Assembly: GCA_024364735.1 (NCBI GenBank)
Contig: JAGFNQ010000730.1
Location: 1 to 64,000, forward strand
Origin: Boesenbergia rotunda
Lineage: Eukaryota > Streptophyta > Magnoliopsida > Zingiberales > Zingiberaceae
Length of the DNA: 64,000 nt
Direction: 5' to 3'
The translations under genes and the position numbers were made by a program. This document shows, piece by piece, positions 23,210-35,319 of this stretch (its first letter is position 1; every line of letters starts with the position of its first letter). Below the pieces are notes generated by a model. It had not been told where the DNA came from. It saw only the letters and a program-made list of their open reading frames with translations, and did no database searches.

Positions 23210-25991
23210 CCCATTGATAAGTATCATTTTTATGATTATTTTAGATGTTAAAATCCATGTTTGACCTATGTTTTTATTGCTTAATTATGATTTTACCCTA
23301 GGTTTTGAAACTTTATCTTATTTTGGACTTAATTGCAAAATTACACAATTTTTGGATTATTTGGCCACTAATTTTCTGATATATTTTTGTAGGCATGAAA
23401 GGATCCTGGACCTAGGGCATATTGGGTCAAACTTGAGTCGGAAGTGACCCGGATCCAATTATCAAGCCTACGATTAATCCGGGCCGTCCGATTCAAGAGC
23501 GGCTAGATCTGAGCCATCCGAGACGATCTGAAGCAATCCGAGCTAGGGTTAGGGTTTATCAAGCTCTATGATCAAGATCTGAAGGTTTCATCCCAATCAG
23601 AGCTAAATCAACCGTTGGATCAAGCTTGGAGGGCTCTAGAGCGTCCATTCACAGATTGAGTTGATCTGGACCATCCGTTGCATATCTGGAGGATCCGAGC
23701 TACCACAAGGCAGATCCTGACCCCAGATCAACATCCTCAAAGTTTGGGTCAGATCAGATGAAGATCAACCGTTGGATTTCTCAAATTAATCACAACCGTC
23801 CATTGATAGCTATTTAATCAGATTTTCCCAGCAGCTTCTCCTCGTCGCGTCTCCGCCGCTACAGTAGCCTTCATCGTTTCTTCTTCGTTTTCCAGTCGAT
23901 TTTCTCCATTTCCGGGGCGCGACCCCTCGATTCTTCATCAAGATCATCTTCTGGAGCTTTGGAGGTCAGTTTGATTGGAGAATTAAGCTCGAATTCGCGC
24001 CGGACAGAGTTATTTGAGGGTTTCGGTGGCTCTGTGGTCCGAACACTGAGATCTTCGCCACAGTCCATTTCCGATGATCTGAGGCACTTGTAGGGGTTCT
24101 CAAGTGACCTCAGGTTGTTCCCAAATCACCATCGCAGCTCCACAAACGAAGATCGAAGCGTTTGGATTGGAAATTCCCAGCTTGCGCAGTTTGAGCAGAG
24201 TTCACTAATCCAATCTGATTTCCACTGATTTGCTGTGCTTAGGGGTTCGAAGCCAGCTCTTGCTTGACGACCAAGAAGAATTTGAGCTTAGGGAGAGTTG
24301 AGGAGTAGTTTAGATCCTTAATTTTCAATGTTTTTAGCTGTAATCTTTATATCCTGCCACTGTTCTGTTTTTGCAGTTCGTATCAGCTACTTAGATTTCG
24401 TTTTCTTCCTTGTTTAGCTTAATTAGGATTTTAATCTTCAATGTCAGTAAGTTAGAAACTTGTTTAGTGATAGATTTAGTTAAACTTCAGTTGGTTTCTG
24501 TTTAAAACCTTGCGTGCCAATTCCCTATCGCGTGCCAGTTTTCTGATTTTTCCTTCAGTGCGTATCAGCTGTAGTTTCTGAAATTTCATCTTGCATTTGC
24601 ATTTCTTAGTTTGTTTCACATGTAGTATGTTAATTTAGTTGAGTTAATGATGTTTCGCTTTTAGTTTCCTTTCTGAATTTTGTTTTGTTTGGATATCCTG
24701 CGTTTCCTGCACATGAATTGTTTCTGAAGCAGCAGATTTCATTTTTGCAATTGGACATTTCTGCACATCATTATTGCTGAATTGAGTTTGTAATCAAGTA
24801 ATAACTCAGCTTTTGATTGGTGCCAAGTTAAACATAGTTTTTGGTGTGCCATTGCACTTGAATCCAGCTTGTTGTTGTTGTTTTGCATTTCAAACGGATG
24901 CTGAAATTCAGCATCAGATTCTGAATCTGCCATGTCCAGTTTTCAAGTCTGCCATCCAGCTTTGATTTCTGAAGTCGTGTCAAGAGAACCTTTGATCTTC
25001 TAGATTTTGTTTGACACTAGATAGCACACTCGAACTTAGCTTGCCCTGATCATTCGTCTGAATTTGCATTGGACTGCAAATTTTCTGCAAACATATTCTG
25101 CCTTGGAAGTGCTGAGTTGTTTCTGCAATTTAGTGCTGAATTTAGTCCTGCAAATTTGCGTATCATTGTGTTGATAGCTTACCTTCCCAATCTTAATCGA
25201 TTTGTTTCAGTTGCTGAATTGTGAGAAGTAGTTGGCACACAACATCAGCTTTGGCACATAAACTGCCTTCTCTTGGCAGGAAATCAGTGGCTGAATTGTG
25301 TTTTCTCTTGGCACATAACCTTGTATCATATGGAGTTTTAGGCATTGATTGGTATCCAATTATATGCTGAATTTAGTGTGTTATATTGTCTGAAATCAAT
25401 TGGTACTGAATTCATCCATTTCCGAACTTAGTTGCATTTGTTGGCTACCAAAACTTGTAGCTAAAATTGAATTGAAGTTGGCACTTGTTCAAGTTCTTAA
25501 TTTTGCATGTTTTTCATTGTATCAAGCTAGTTTATTTCCGAAAACTCCATCACTGCCTTTATTTCATTGCTTGGCATTTTGTTTTGCTTATGAAATCAGA
25601 AATCAGTTTTAAACAAATTGCTTAAGGGCTCTAGAGGAGTAAGTGATCCAAATGGTTGAATCATTAAATGCCATCACTTGGTTAGTTCATGAGTTTGGTT
25701 TCCTCCATTTTAATTGCCATTTCATTTCATTGCATTTTCGTTTCTAATAGCAACTCAAAACCCAAGTTTTATTTGAAACCCGGAAACACAAACGACACCT
25801 AAATACGAGCGCGAATCGAACAACGTCAACTAGCCCCGAGAAAAATACGACCTGTGGCCCCTATATTACATTTCCATATTTTTGATTGTAAAAGGGTTTC
25901 CAGCATTTCAATTCTTTCATTAATATTTAAATTTGATGAGCCCATACATTTCGTGACAAATTAATTAGTATATTTTGGGCTCGTCACCCAT
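23210..25991. mobile_element. Solo-LTR-like element, 2772 bp, with 5-bp target duplication
   Basis: The element 23215-25986 starts TGATAAGTATC and ends GGGCTCGTCA (TG...CA). CCCAT lies at both borders (23210-23214 and 25987-25991), and the flanks join into one phrase, TTTGCCCAT then GTTGCCCTCC. There is no internal coding region. The first part holds many GATC-rich phrases (CCGTTGGAT, GATCCG), the middle is T-rich, and the end is GAGCCCATACATTTCGTG. The length and end fit a long gypsy LTR left after recombination, but a non-autonomous element without recognisable LTRs is possible. I see no polypurine tract or primer site inside. Confidence 0.7.
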
Positions 25992-26238
25992 GTTGCCCTC
26001 CGTCCCTGACCGTATTCCCTATGGTATAGTTTGATTTGGGACGGTGGCCTTCGGCCATTGATGGTGTCCAAGCGATAATCGAACATGTACATGTAAAGTG
26101 TCACGTCATGTCACGTCATTCACTATGATTTTCACTCTCTCTATCATTACTCTAATAGTAATAGTTGAGTATTGTCGAACCTGAAACAACTCGATAAATA
26201 AATTTTTTTTACCGATTTATCAAGATTAATTCGAAAAC

Positions 26239-26323
26239 ATTTGCTACCAGCGATATAGAAATTTAATATCTCAAGTTACATGTTGCTACCAGCGATATAG
26301 AAATTTAATATCTCAAGTTACAT
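26239..26323 (+). repeat. 42-bp tandem duplication
   Basis: Two exact adjacent copies of a unit starting TGCTACCAGCGATATAG. A second, looser duplication (about 63 bp, containing CCCGAGAGCATTAGATCA) follows at 26350-26480, and a third related piece lies at 26670-26710 beyond a SINE-like copy. Confidence 0.85.
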
Positions 26324-26479
26324 GTCCAGAGAAAAAAAATTTATAAAATTTATTATAATTAAGGATCATTGCCCTCCTATTATATCATGATCCCGAGAGC
26401 ATTAGATCACATGGAGATGAGGCCGATTGCCCTCCCACTATATTACGATCCCGAGAGCATTAGATCATATTTTTGCGAG

Positions 26480-26665
26480 ATGAACTGATAGTTAGTGTGT
26501 GAGTGTTGCCATCAAAAAATTTGAGGGTCAAATCCTAAAAAAGTCAGTATGTCCACCCTCCCCATACGCTGGCCACAGCATCCGAGTTAGTAGTCCTCGT
26601 GATTTATCTTCTCCGTATTAACCGTGAGACGGATTGATGGGGACAAGCGATTCGCCTTTTTACCA
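26480..26665 (+). mobile_element. tRNA-type SINE copy (A and B boxes recognisable)
   Basis: A box-like GATAGTTAGTGTG at about 26488 and B box GGGTCAAATCC at about 26524 have tRNA-like spacing. Then follow GTCAGTATGTCC, CGCTGGCCAC and GACGGATTGATGG. A 3' part with the same words in the same order occurs at 41420-41550, showing it is a dispersed family. The flanks look like parts of one duplicated phrase, but I could not fix an exact target duplication. Confidence 0.6.
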
Positions 26666-27020
26666 CAAAGAGCATTAGACCACGCGGAATGGAGATGAGG
26701 CCGAGTGATTATTACTGATATTACATTGTTAAATTTTTGTTCGACTAAAAAAATATATGTTTTAATATGTGTTTTGTTGGGAATTTTTTAAAAAAAAATA
26801 TGATGGTTATTATTATTATTATTATTAGTCCAATTCAAAAATAATAATCAAAAGCTATGAAAAAATAAATAAATGAAAAAAAAAACTTTAAATATATTTT
26901 AAATAATATTTAATTACAATTCTTTGGGTGGTGAATTTTGACACCAAGGCAAAGAAAATTTAATTACAAGAAATTAGAAACAGTTTGTAAAACTCTTCCT
27001 GATCGATCTAGTTGTCAACT

Positions 27021-27341
27021 CTAGCCAAATCTTGGCCTCCACTGACTCCGCCGCGGCTGCCTATGTCTCTTCTCAGGACTCCGTGTTCGTATACGGCCGC
27101 CTCGAGTTATAACCGGAGCTGTATCATCATCCTGATCCATTGCAAAAACATTGGCATTACCACTGTTTGGAGGATGAACAGCTCTTCCCTCTAGCTCACC
27201 ATTGTCTCTTTGAAGCTCGTGAAACTTGGACTCTCTCGCAAGAAAAGTACAGGATGATTGTCTCTTTGAAGCTCGTGAAACTTGGACTCTCTCGCAAGAA
27301 AAGTACAGGATGCTCCTACTAATTCCCCTGTTTTTTTTCAA
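27021..27341 (-). pseudogene. Unrecognised C-terminal coding fragment with a 56-bp duplication
   Basis: The frame ends in a basic tail, TRSPEKRHRQPRRSQWRPRFG, before a stop at 27021; upstream it reads FHELQRDNGELEGRAVH and an acidic patch, DQDDD. Codon use looks protein-coding and the last part resembles a real C-terminal exon. A 56-bp exact tandem duplication (27202-27257 and 27258-27313) shifts the frame and repeats the same residues out of phase (CERVQVSRASKRQ against ARESKFHELQRDN). I do not recognise the family. It could be the last exon of a gene whose other exons are gone, or a captured fragment. Confidence 0.4.
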
Positions 27342-27416
27342 GAATCAAAGGATGAGTTATTAGGAAAGAAAAACAAAATTATAATTTGTTCAGTAGGATT
27401 AAGCAAGCTCAGTATG

Positions 27417-27641
27417 TAAACCAATTAATCACTGGAATGCACCATAAGAGCAGGACAAGAACGGTGAGAATCCAGCTCCTGGCGCTCGGATCAGCCAAGA
27501 ACCGGATCTCCGGTACGTCAACAGATCTGAGCGCAGGGTCAAACCTAACACTTTCGAGTTGCCGGATGTATATGGCGCAGCAGCAACGCAGCCGAGAGAG
27601 GGAAGATGCTGATCTGCGGAACCGTCAGCGGTGGAGAAAAA
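27417..27641 (-). CDS. Possible coding fragment with a hydrophobic C-terminus
   Basis: A minus-strand frame without a visible start gives LESVRFDPALRSVDVPEIRF and ends in a hydrophobic stretch (WILTVLVLLLWCIPVI) before a stop. GC content is higher than around it. A plus-strand ORF overlaps the same bases, so this may be chance. If real it would lie just upstream of the fragment at 27021-27341 on the same strand. Confidence 0.2.
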
Positions 27642-27649
27642 CAGGATGA

Positions 27650-28707
27650 GGCGGATTCGACGGTGCCCTGGCGTTGGTCAATGAGGAGAGATCGGGCGAG
27701 AGAAGAGAGGGAAAGAACGAGAATGAAAAAAATAATAATTTAAAAGCAATTAATACAAGGGAAAAATTTCTTAAATCCTTAATCTCAAACTCACCTTTGC
27801 AGTCCCCATTCGAAAAAAATTTTATATGCAGTCCCTGATGGGATTGACAAGACATTTATGTGAGTATTATTTGAAGAAAGTTGAGTATAAAAGTTAAAAA
27901 TTTAATTATATAAAATTGCATCCACCACATAAAAAAACTATATATTCAAATTTCCTAAATTAGTACCTAATCTCAAATAATTTATATTTAAATCTTTATA
28001 ATGTATACTCAATTTTTATTCTTTTATATTCAATCCATTAGGAAGTGAATGCAAAGAACTTATCAAATAGGGAGTGCATGTAAAGATCAATTTGAGATCG
28101 AGAAGTTTTATGTAATTTACTCTTAATACAAAGTACACTATCACATTTGCAGCGCCTCCAGAAGATAATCGACTATCACATGACATATTTATATAATTAA
28201 AGCCAGAAAAGAATTCCCACCAAATCTGAGAAATTACCATCATTTGAGGGCTAATTTACTGACTCATTTCCATGGAAAGACGTTCTCTGATCACTTTAGC
28301 TGAACCATCTCTTTTGAGGTGAAATTTCATAAAAAGTGCTCCTTAAACTTTTAAAATTATCAAAAAATAAAAAGTTCACAAATAAACAATTCCCTAATGA
28401 TGAATTAATCAGGAAGCCGTCGAAATCGATAATCCAAAAACATAATAGCCCTTGTGCCTTTCTTCGTCGGGAAAAAAAATTATAAAATATATCATAATTA
28501 AATAACAAATCGTAAATACTAATGTAATAATTTAATCCGCACAAATATAATTTAATATTCTTTGACTGTATTATAATCCGCACAAATAAATAAATTTACT
28601 AATGCTTTGTTTTGTTTGAGAAGAAGTAAAGGATAAATAAAAGTTAGATAATTTTTAATTCTGTTTGGCAAAAAGGTGAGAGAAGAAAAATGAGGAAAGG
28701 GAAATTT
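27650..28707. other. AT-rich intergenic DNA, no gene seen
   Basis: Poly-A/T rich with scattered short ORFs of low complexity. No splice-bounded exons, tRNA or element ends were recognised. Confidence 0.4.
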
Positions 28708-29741
28708 TTAGGGGGCGTTTGGTTTAGGTATTTTCCGTTTTCATTTTCATGTTTTCTAGAAATTATTGTTTGGTTTGTATTTTTTAATTTCATTTTATGG
28801 AAAATGAGATGTCATTTTTTAAGAAAATAAAAAACATCAAAAAATCATTTTATGAGAAAAGGGAAAATGCGGCGAGAAAAGGGAAAATGTCGTGTTCTGC
28901 TTCTTACTTCTCCCGCCAGTTCAAGGGAAAATGCGGTGGAAAACACGGAGCGAGGATCTCCTGAAACGTCGCTCTTTTTCACCGATCAGCGCCTTTGCTC
29001 GGCGGAAATCCTCGCTCTGTGCCAGGTTTTTAGATCGAACGCCTCGCTTGTCTTTATCTTCTTCGTCTTCAACATTTCGATGCTTTTGCTTCGATCCTTG
29101 TCCTTCTACACACGTTTCTCGGACGGTGAATCTAGGTTTTCCTTGCAATCATCTGCTGGCGCGAGCACGAATCGAAGTCGCCGTCCTCAATTTCCTGAAA
29201 ACCCACACCTCTCCCAACACGAATCGAAGTCGCCGTTTCTCGCAAAGGACGCAAAACCTTTCACAAGAGGTATAGTTTCTGTAATTAACTCCCAACATCT
29301 CGCACGATACACATAACATGAATTTGTTGTGCTTATTGAGTTTCTCCTACAGTATGGATGGTCATGGCGATGTGCTTCCGCATTGTTGGGGAGGGGAAGC
29401 TTGTCACGCAAAAGAACTTTTCTATAAGCTTATTGAGTTTCTCCTGTATATTGTTTTTGTTAATTAAAAATTATTTAAAAAATTTTTGATTAAAAAACAT
29501 TATTTCTAAAAAGAATTATAATATTTCACAGATTTTTATTTTTTAAAAAATTATTTTATTTATAATTTTCAATATTATATTAACATATCAAACGTATTTT
29601 TCAATTTTCTTTTCTAGAAAATAGAGTTACAGTATATCATACCAAACGCATTTTCCATTTTCTAAAAATTAGATTAGAAAATAGAAAACATAAAATGAAA
29701 AATAAAAAAAAAAAAAAAATTCCAAACCAAACGCCCCCTTA
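28708..29741. mobile_element. MITE-like element, 1028 bp, with a GC-rich internal payload (possible Pack-MITE)
   Basis: The element 28711-29738 has inverted ends GGGGGCGTTTGGTTT and AAACCAAACGCCCCC with TTA duplications at 28708-28710 and 29739-29741. Its subterminal TTTTCC sequence matches the 230-bp MITE at 1061-1290. Between AT-rich arms, about 28860-29275 is much more GC-rich, open in two plus-strand frames (154 and 127 codons) and contains an exact repeat of ACGAATCGAAGTCGCCG (near 29167 and 29219). This looks like a captured gene end, perhaps a 5' leader with first exon. No family is recognisable. Confidence 0.7.
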
Positions 29742-30503
29742 ATCTCCCATGCTCTCAAAAAATATGAGAGACCGTTCGATTTGTTCAATTTTTTATTTTT
29801 ATTTTTAAAAAAAACATATTTTCAAAATGAATTTATTTTATTTTTTAATTTTTTAAAAAGTGTTATATTTTTTTCTGAAAAATAAATCTAAAAATTAGAA
29901 ATTAAAAGAGTTTTCTAAAAAATCATATTTTCTTTGAAAATAAAAAAAAAATAAACGTGTAAAACGTAGCCTAATTTTTTTTACATCTCAAATTTGAGAG
30001 CTAAGGAAGTTAACTCCCGTTCCTTCACTTCTCTTTCTTAACGAAGGCTCTCACGTCAAAATGGATAGACATTCAAAGTGCGGAGGATACAATGAAAAAA
30101 TAATTAATTATCTCCAATCCCGTGAATTTTATAAAAAAATAATTTACAAAATGAAATATTAAATTTCTAAATAATTCGTCATGAACATTTTCTAATTTAC
30201 TTTAATCGTCAATCAATTTTTTTTTTAAAGACCGAATCGGTCATCCAGACCGCCTCTTTTCCATCCCCTCGTCGTTTGATCAAGCCCATTGACCGCAGAG
30301 CCAGGGATCGCTGACTGCTAACCGATCGATAAACATCAGGTACGCGGTCGAGTGGCTGACGCTTCTGACTCCTGCTACTAGGGTGTCGATCGCCTCGATC
30401 TCTCGTTGCCTTCTCCCCACATCTGAACGATCGAGGAGTCTGCTTTTTTTACCATCGACTTTTCCGTATGATTCATTGCCAGATCAGGTGTGCTCTGTAG
30501 ATC
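29742..30503 (+). promoter_or_regulatory. Upstream region and leader of the MADS-box gene
   Basis: AT-rich DNA to about 30220, then more balanced sequence up to the ATG. TGCTCTGTAG at 30491-30500 looks like a 3' splice site three bases before the ATG, and ACATCAG followed by GTACGC near 30339 could be its donor. A leader intron is therefore likely but not proven. No clear TATA box was chosen. Confidence 0.35.
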
Positions 30504-33500
30504 ATGGGAAGAGGGAAGATAGTGATCCGAAGGATCGACGACACGACGAGCCGACAGGTGACCTTCTCAAAGAGGAGGAACGGATTGCTGAAGAAGGCCA
30601 AGGAGCTCGCCATCCTCTGCGACGCCGAGGTTGGTGTCGCTGTCTTCTCCAGCACCGGCAGGCTCTATGAGTTCTCAAACACCAGGTTCTTGCCCTATTT
30701 CTCCTTACCAATTAGATCAGCTCTTTTATGCAAGTAATCATGTGGATTATGCATCATGATCTATGACAACCTTGATGTAGTAAGTAACTCGCTGGGAAAT
30801 TTTATCTTGCCGATCTTGTACAGTAATAAAATTATGTTCATTCTAATTTTTTTTTGGGGGGTACTTCTTACTATAACAGCATGAAATCTCTGATTGAGCG
30901 ATACACCGCATCAAAAGAGGAACAGCTTTTGATTTCATCTTCGGAAGTGAAGGTATTTTTGTTTTGGATGAATAAATAGGTCTCATCCAGCAAGCTGATT
31001 TGGAAGTCATTTTGCAATATGAAAAATCAGATTATTTAATTTTAACGCTTGAGCAAAACTTTTGATTCAGGAAAATTCAGTTTTCCTCATTCCTAGAAAA
31101 TGTTTTACAGAAAAACAAGAAAATTTATGTCAAAATATTCCTTATAATAGTTGTGAGAAAATTTAGTATTTCACACTTAGAACAATTTATGTAAAACTAT
31201 CACTTTATGAACGTTGGTGTATTGGGGCAGTATTTAACTATGTATATCAATTTAAAACCATCTCATGAGCGCCAATGTCAAGCACAAAGGTTAGTTGAAA
31301 CCTTTTAATTAATTTTATTTAAATTTTATAAAAAGTAAATTAGGACTCAAGAGTCATTAATAACGATTTAAAGAAAACTATTTGATCCTAAATTACTGAG
31401 GAATCCAAAATTGCTCTAAAAATATTCATAAGTTTCGTCAAAGCCTACCTATGTACCTAAGCTTGGTTAAAGCCTGCCAAAACCCCTCTAACCATTACCA
31501 TTCTGTTTCACCGCACCAAACGAAGCTGAGGAACAATTGTTACCAATACCACCTTTAGAAATTCTTTAGTATGTATTATCCTTAAGAAAACAATAATCAT
31601 TAAGAAATTCTTTAGAATGTATTATCCTTTTAGGCATTCGAATCTAGAGAAGCCCACTAAAGAGGAATGATTCTTTTCGGGCTGCAACATGTAGTGTTCA
31701 ACTGAAATATGTATTCTTCTGCTAATTAATGTATTCGTCAAAAAGAAATCATACCGTGGCATTTAGAAGTTTGATTTACTGATCAACAGGCCTGGCAAAG
31801 GGAAACGGCAAGCTTGAGGCAGCAATTGCATAACTTGCAAGAAAATCATAGGTATGTGCCTATAAATTGAATAAAGTATTGATCAGAAAATTTTATGTCA
31901 ATAAACATAAAACAGTTTAGCATTACAACACCTAAGTTTATATGTTCACAAACATTGCCATGAATTAGACACAGCAGATCATAAAATGAACCGCATCTAT
32001 AAAGGTGACGATAACTGTTTCACCTTGATTCAAACAAGCAATAATGTTACAGTTCATGCATTGAAACTATAATGAACTTTTAAACTATGAAAGGTGCATT
32101 GGTACTGAAAAATGAAATTGGAAAATTTTATTGGTTTGGTTGTACTTAAATGTAAGACTAATTCTATTTTTTGACGCATTTTGTTAGTATAATTCTACCG
32201 ACGAATTTAACCTAATTGGTTTGTAAGGTGTTCATGTGCCCAATAGACCTTGTTAGATTGACTTCTTAAAGTATAAATGAATAATTCATCCAAACAAACA
32301 TATCGAATCATACAAAGAGAATAATCCTATTCCGTCGTATCAAAAGCGCCTTGAGGACTAGGATTTATGCATGCCAGATAATTTATCCTGTTTTTGATGT
32401 TGCTACTGAGTGCATTATGAAGGTGTACACATCGCTGAATTCCTCACAAATACAATCAATAAGACACCTATTTCCTTTCTTTACCACCTAAGTTGTAAAT
32501 TCATTAGTTTCTACTATGATGAATAATTGAATGCGAAACATCTTGGTTGAAATAGCTAGCTAGCTCAATAGCTACAAATCTTTCGTAGTTCATAGGCACA
32601 TGCAGGCATAAAAAAAAGGTTAGAATAAATAGCAATTACATATGCGTATGCAGGAATAATAAATGAAGCATACGCATAAAAAATTAAAGATTAGAATAAC
32701 TAGCATTTGCAAATCCATATGCAGGTATTAAAAAATGAAGTAAATACAGCATATGGATTGCAACCGCTTAGACATCACTTTCCATACCAATGATACCCTT
32801 GAATAAAACCCACAAAAAAACTATACGATAGCTATAGAATAAATGTTCATTTCTACAAACTGAAACTCAGATATTCTAACGCAGCCAGTATTGAGGCACA
32901 ATAATCTATTTATTGTAGAATCGAACAGTAAGATTTGTGTGTGATAAGAGATAAAACAAAGAAGCATGTAATGTCTTCTATATAAACATTAATGGTATGT
33001 TTGATTTGCAGGACAGATGTAGCTCGCACAATCTAGTCTGACCAATCTACCCAACCCGACAAGCTCAATTAGTGTGTTGGTCTGCCCTCTTACGCCATCT
33101 GAGGCCCTTAGCCAGATTGTTTCGAATCACCCACTCACCCCACTAAGTTTGACCTGGTTCATCCACCCACTCTGACCCTTCAACTGCTCAATTTGCAGCT
33201 AAATAGGGATCAATAAGCAGCTAATTAACAATGATACAAACATTAGAGAGATCGTTCCGCTGAGACACTTTTAGTTCTACAGATCTGAAAATTGAATGCC
33301 CCATAAAACTAATGTTTTAAATCAATGAGTCATTCCATCATTATTGATAATTGCAGGCAGTTGATTGGGCAGGATCTCTCTGGGCTAAGCGTCAAAGATC
33401 TACAAAATCTCGAGTCCCAATTAGAAATAAGCCTGCGTAGTGTCAAAATGAAAAAGGTCTTATTTGATATCGTTTTAGTTAACTTTTGTCCTTTTGGTAT

Positions 33501-33978
33501 CAGCTATTTTAAATGTGCTAAAAATTGCAGGATCAACTTTTGATAGAAGAAATTCACGAATTGCATCGCAAGGTGGTTGTATATTTCACTATATATCAGT
33601 AGGCTTACAATTCTATATCTGATTCACCCAAATACTCTGGTTTGTCGCAGGGAAAGCTTATTCAACAGGATAATATTGAACTATACAAGAAGGTAAACCT
33701 TTTTCGTGAAGAAACTATTGGAACTACAAAAGAAGTTATCAGTCACAAAGTACACCATTATAAATACTCTTAATTGTGAATTATTAAGTTTAACTTAAAT
33801 ATGCAATGACCAATGTCAGGTTCATGATTCAAGGGAAATGAATGATATTGATAGAAGTTCTATTCCATATAATTTCAATATAGCAAGTGAAGCAACTGTG
33901 CCCATTCATCTTCAACTATGCCTGGCACAAGAAGATGCAGATGAACCTCAAAGTACGGGACCTCCAAAGCTAGAGTAA
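30504..33978 (+). CDS. MIKC-type MADS-box transcription factor, AGL17/ANR1-like, 7 exons
   Basis: Exons: 30504-30685, 30880-30952, 31790-31851, 33357-33456, 33531-33572, 33651-33692, 33820-33978, all with GT-AG borders; 660 bp, 219 residues. Exon 1 encodes the DNA-binding MADS domain (MGRGKIVIRRIDD, SRQVTFSKRRNGLLKKAKEL, LCDAEVGVAVFSSTGRLYEF). Exon 2 is the I region. Exons 3-6 are the K domain (LRQQLHNLQENHRQL, LSGLSVKDLQNLE). The exon sizes 62, 100, 42 and 42 are the canonical MIKC sizes. The C-terminus has VPIHLQLCLAQ, as in AGL17-clade proteins. Such factors dimerise and bind CArG boxes in the nucleus; members act in root and nitrate responses or flowering. The clade call rests on K-domain and C-terminal similarity recalled from memory. 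Confidence 0.94.
32600..32765 (+). repeat. ~70-75-bp imperfect tandem repeat in MADS intron 3
   Basis: Two to three units around ATATGCAGG, ATAAATGAAGCATA and TTAGAATAACTAGCA. Noncoding. Intron 3 is the longest intron of this gene (about 1.5 kb). Confidence 0.5.
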
Positions 33979-33991
33979 TTATATTTTGTTA

Positions 33992-34108
33992 GTTCACTAT
34001 GGCATCGTTGGAACACTAAATAAGAAGGCAATTCACTGTAGCATCGTTGGAACACTAAATAAGAAGGCAGTTCACTGTGGCATCGTTGGAACACTAAATA
34101 AGAAGGCA
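33992..34108 (+). repeat. 39-bp tandem repeat, three units, just after the MADS stop codon
   Basis: Three units of GTTCACTRTGGCATCGTTGG plus 19 bases start 14 bases after the stop (TAA at 33976-33978), so they probably lie in the 3' UTR. Because 39 is a multiple of three, a 115-codon frame stays open through them, but it has no family similarity. Confidence 0.85.
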
Positions 34109-34333
34109 TTTCAGTTAACCAGTGATTTCAATACAAGAATAGATGATAAGTTTTTTTGTCTATCCTCCATCGGTTCATCTGAATATATTAAGGCATGGAA
34201 TATAAGTTGCTCAAACATTGGCCAGCAGAAGTGCTCTACTAACAAGCTATATATGCTTGTGATCCTTATTTGCACAAACAGATGGAAAAGATCTGGCATG
34301 CCATCAAAAGAGGCTTTGCTGCAATGCTACTAG

Positions 34334-35319
34334 CAACTTCCTTACGTTTTCTTTTCTTTCAAATCTTTGTTGATTGTCAATATAAGGACAGTTGCAACAT
34401 TTTTCTCTCAGTTGCCTACAGGATCTACATTAAATAAAAATCAAGCTAGTTAAGGCTGGACAAATTCAATGGGAATGCTCACTTGGCCAACAACCCATGA
34501 AGGAACCATATTGGATTATAAGTGGTACCAAAGCATGTAATCCTCGATCATCGCTCAAAAATACCAAACGCCGCATGGAATGTATCCTCTAATATGTATT
34601 TTAATGCTATGGATTAAGGAAACATCATGAAGCTAGTTGTTTAAGGAAAAGGCCTTTTACTTCCATTGGGAAGGAAGTTGCGATGGATAGGATGCAAGCA
34701 GAAACAAGACATACAATGAGGAAGACCAACACTTCGACCATTTTCTTGAGTGAGGGTGATCGAAGATGATCTAAGTGATTGAACTGATGAAGTTTAGATT
34801 GTACATGGCAAGCTCATGGGACAAGTAAACAACTGGGATCTAATATTATCTTTTGTCATCTACTGAAAAAGAGCCCATCTCAAAGCAAAATAATAATAAT
34901 ATAATTCACCCAGTATCAGTGCAATAACATTTATATCAAAATTCAAGTAAAAGTATGCTTTCCCACATTAAATTTCACCCTGTACGATGCAGAAAAGGTA
35001 CATGATTGAATTGAAACAGTTCGCATGGACATAAAAGTTAAATAATCTGAAGTTAAAATTTATGAACCTTCAAAGAAATGACTCGATGGAAACTGATCGA
35101 TTACCAAAAATCTCTTCTATAGACTTATCATGCAAGTTAACACTGCTTCAGTTAAAACAAAGGAGAGTTAAACATTATTATTCTTGTACAGAAAAGACCT
35201 CGCAGCTGGTAACCGTCACTTGGAGAATAGAAAAAATTATCAAAGTTTATTTGTGCAAACTAAGTTTTTTTCAAAATCAAATAAATATTCATCTAAAAAT
35301 CTTCAAGATTATGACTTAC
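34334..35319. other. Intergenic DNA 3' of the MADS gene, no gene seen
   Basis: Mixed AT-rich sequence. GTGGTACCAAAGCATGTAATCC near 34521 resembles a copia primer-site phrase but has no LTR beside it. Confidence 0.35.

Noticed and set aside
33005..33200. Pyrimidine-rich block in MADS intron 3 as a hidden exon
   Set aside because: Canonical exons 3 and 4 join in frame without it and it has no K-box similarity.
34521..34545. Copia primer binding site (GTGGTACCAAAGC)
   Set aside because: Differs from TGGTATCAGAGC at several bases and there is no LTR next to it.
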